From the NCBI GenBank assembly GCA_030630165.1, contig DAOVNN010000187.1, positions 1-5,976 on the forward strand: 5,976 nt of DNA. Reading direction: 5' to 3'. This document shows, piece after piece, positions 5,747-5,976 of the stretch (positions within the stretch are counted from its first letter, which is position 1; every line of letters begins with the position of its first letter). The translations under genes and the position numbers were made by a program. This DNA comes from Candidatus Krumholzibacteriota bacterium. Its GTDB lineage: Bacteria; Krumholzibacteriota; Krumholzibacteriia; Krumholzibacteriales; Krumholzibacteriaceae. Below the pieces are notes generated by a model, which worked only from the letters and a program-made list of their open reading frames with translations, was not told where the DNA came from and did no database searches.

Positions 5747-5845
5747 GTCTAACGTTGTGCTTCAGCTGCAGGGGCGGCTGGCGCAACTTGTGCGCAAGCA
5801 CAAGGTGTGACGGGCGACCCTGTCTGCTGCAAGCTTTAGTTAGCC
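5747..5845 (-). repeat. Integron attC recombination site 2
   Basis: This 99-base element has the same length and layout as the one at 5006. The ends are GTCTAAC (5747-5753) and GTTAGCC (5839-5845). The latter departs from GTTRRRY at one base but belongs to the GTTAGSC type seen in environmental attC sites. CTAACGTT and GCTTCAGCTGC on the left, and GCTGCAAGC on the right, are shared with the first site, including the single unpaired C in the right arm. The centre is a strong hairpin: CTTGTGC-GCAA-GCACAAG (5787-5804), extended by further pairs down to 5782/5809. It separates the brnTA cassette from whatever precedes it on the minus strand. Polarity is minus by the same argument as for the first site. 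Confidence 0.8.
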
Positions 5846-5891
5846 GCCGTCGGTGACTGGAAGCCGACTCACATCGACAGAGACGCTTGCG

Positions 5892-5976
5892 TCACTGCGG
5901 AGTCACATCCTCGATATCTTGTGATTTCTTCTTATCCAACGGAAAACGTCTAAGTCCTTCCTTGTTCGGCGAAAAA
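5892..5976 (-). CDS. Possible 3' end of the next cassette gene (partial)
   Basis: On the minus strand a frame is open from the right edge to TGA 5894-5892, giving 27 residues that begin FSPNKEGLRRFPLDKKK and end EDVTPQ. It would end 47 bases before the attC at 5747-5845, on the strand expected for a cassette gene. A second minus frame is also open to a stop nearer 5905 and ends NHKISRM. The choice between them is uncertain and neither resembles a family I know. The stretch 5846-5891 shows nothing else. Confidence 0.3.
   Translation of the reverse strand, partial: FSPNKEGLRRFPLDKKKSQDIEDVTPQ

Larger units (their letters stand above)
5012..5752 (-). mobile_element. Integron gene cassette carrying brnT-brnA
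   Basis: The limits are set by the expected cut between G and TT in the R' ends of the two attC sites, read on the minus strand. This gives a unit of about 741 bases. It holds 63 bases of 5' sequence with a promoter and operator, two overlapping genes, and one attC. Toxin-antitoxin cassettes with their own promoter are well known in large cassette arrays, where they are thought to limit cassette loss. The unit is compact and AT-richer than the chromosome to the left, which fits acquisition by transfer. Confidence 0.72.

Noticed and set aside
5006..5845. CRISPR array or insertion sequence made of the two similar 99-base elements
   Set aside because: There are only two elements, 640 bases apart with genes between them. 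They are self-complementary with differing centres, there is no transposase, and no target duplication is seen.
5846..5976. Integron integrase or attI site at the right edge
   Set aside because: The visible codons show none of the tyrosine recombinase motifs, and only about 130 bases are available.

Overview
The window joins two different kinds of DNA. Positions 1 to about 4330 are GC-rich and look like a bacterial chromosome. Positions 4480 to 5976 are visibly AT-richer inside the genes, with compact GC-rich hairpins between them, and look like part of an integron gene-cassette array. The left part suggests an uncultured bacterium of the Fibrobacterota-Chlorobiota-Bacteroidota (FCB) sphere. 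This rests on a C-terminal tail ending in RKMVLLR of the FlgD-like/type IX secretion sorting kind, a secreted C10 peptidase, and a secreted fibre-like protein with GNVGIGTTTP repeats. The phylum is inference and no species can be named.

Left part. Three + strand genes lie close together and probably form one unit for exported proteins. They are the tail of an upstream protein (3-47), a 505-residue fibre-like protein (61-1578) and a C10 (streptopain-like) cysteine peptidase (1595-3232). Facing them, and separated by only 15 bases, is a cytosolic PepT-like M20 metallopeptidase (3248-4324, minus strand). Its roughly 200-base upstream region holds two small inverted repeats and a candidate -10 box.

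Right part. Two 99-base elements (5006-5104 and 5747-5845) have the architecture of integron attC recombination sites. Each has RYYYAAC and GTTRRRY-type ends, matching inner boxes with one unpaired base on the same side, and a hairpin centre. They bracket a complete cassette of about 741 bases carrying a BrnT toxin and BrnA antitoxin (minus strand, ATGA overlap) with its own promoter, over which lies a perfect 8-base inverted repeat. The next cassette body holds a short lipoprotein of unknown function (4535-4978). It is followed by what may be a decayed attC end near 4480-4505, which would place the array boundary just upstream of the M20 gene. At the right edge, the 3' end of a further cassette gene may start (5892-5976).

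Taken together, the array is read on the minus strand. The toxin-antitoxin cassette probably stabilises it, and the lipoprotein is a candidate accessory surface function. No integrase gene is visible, so whether this is a complete integron or a cluster of attC sites lacking an integrase cannot be decided here.
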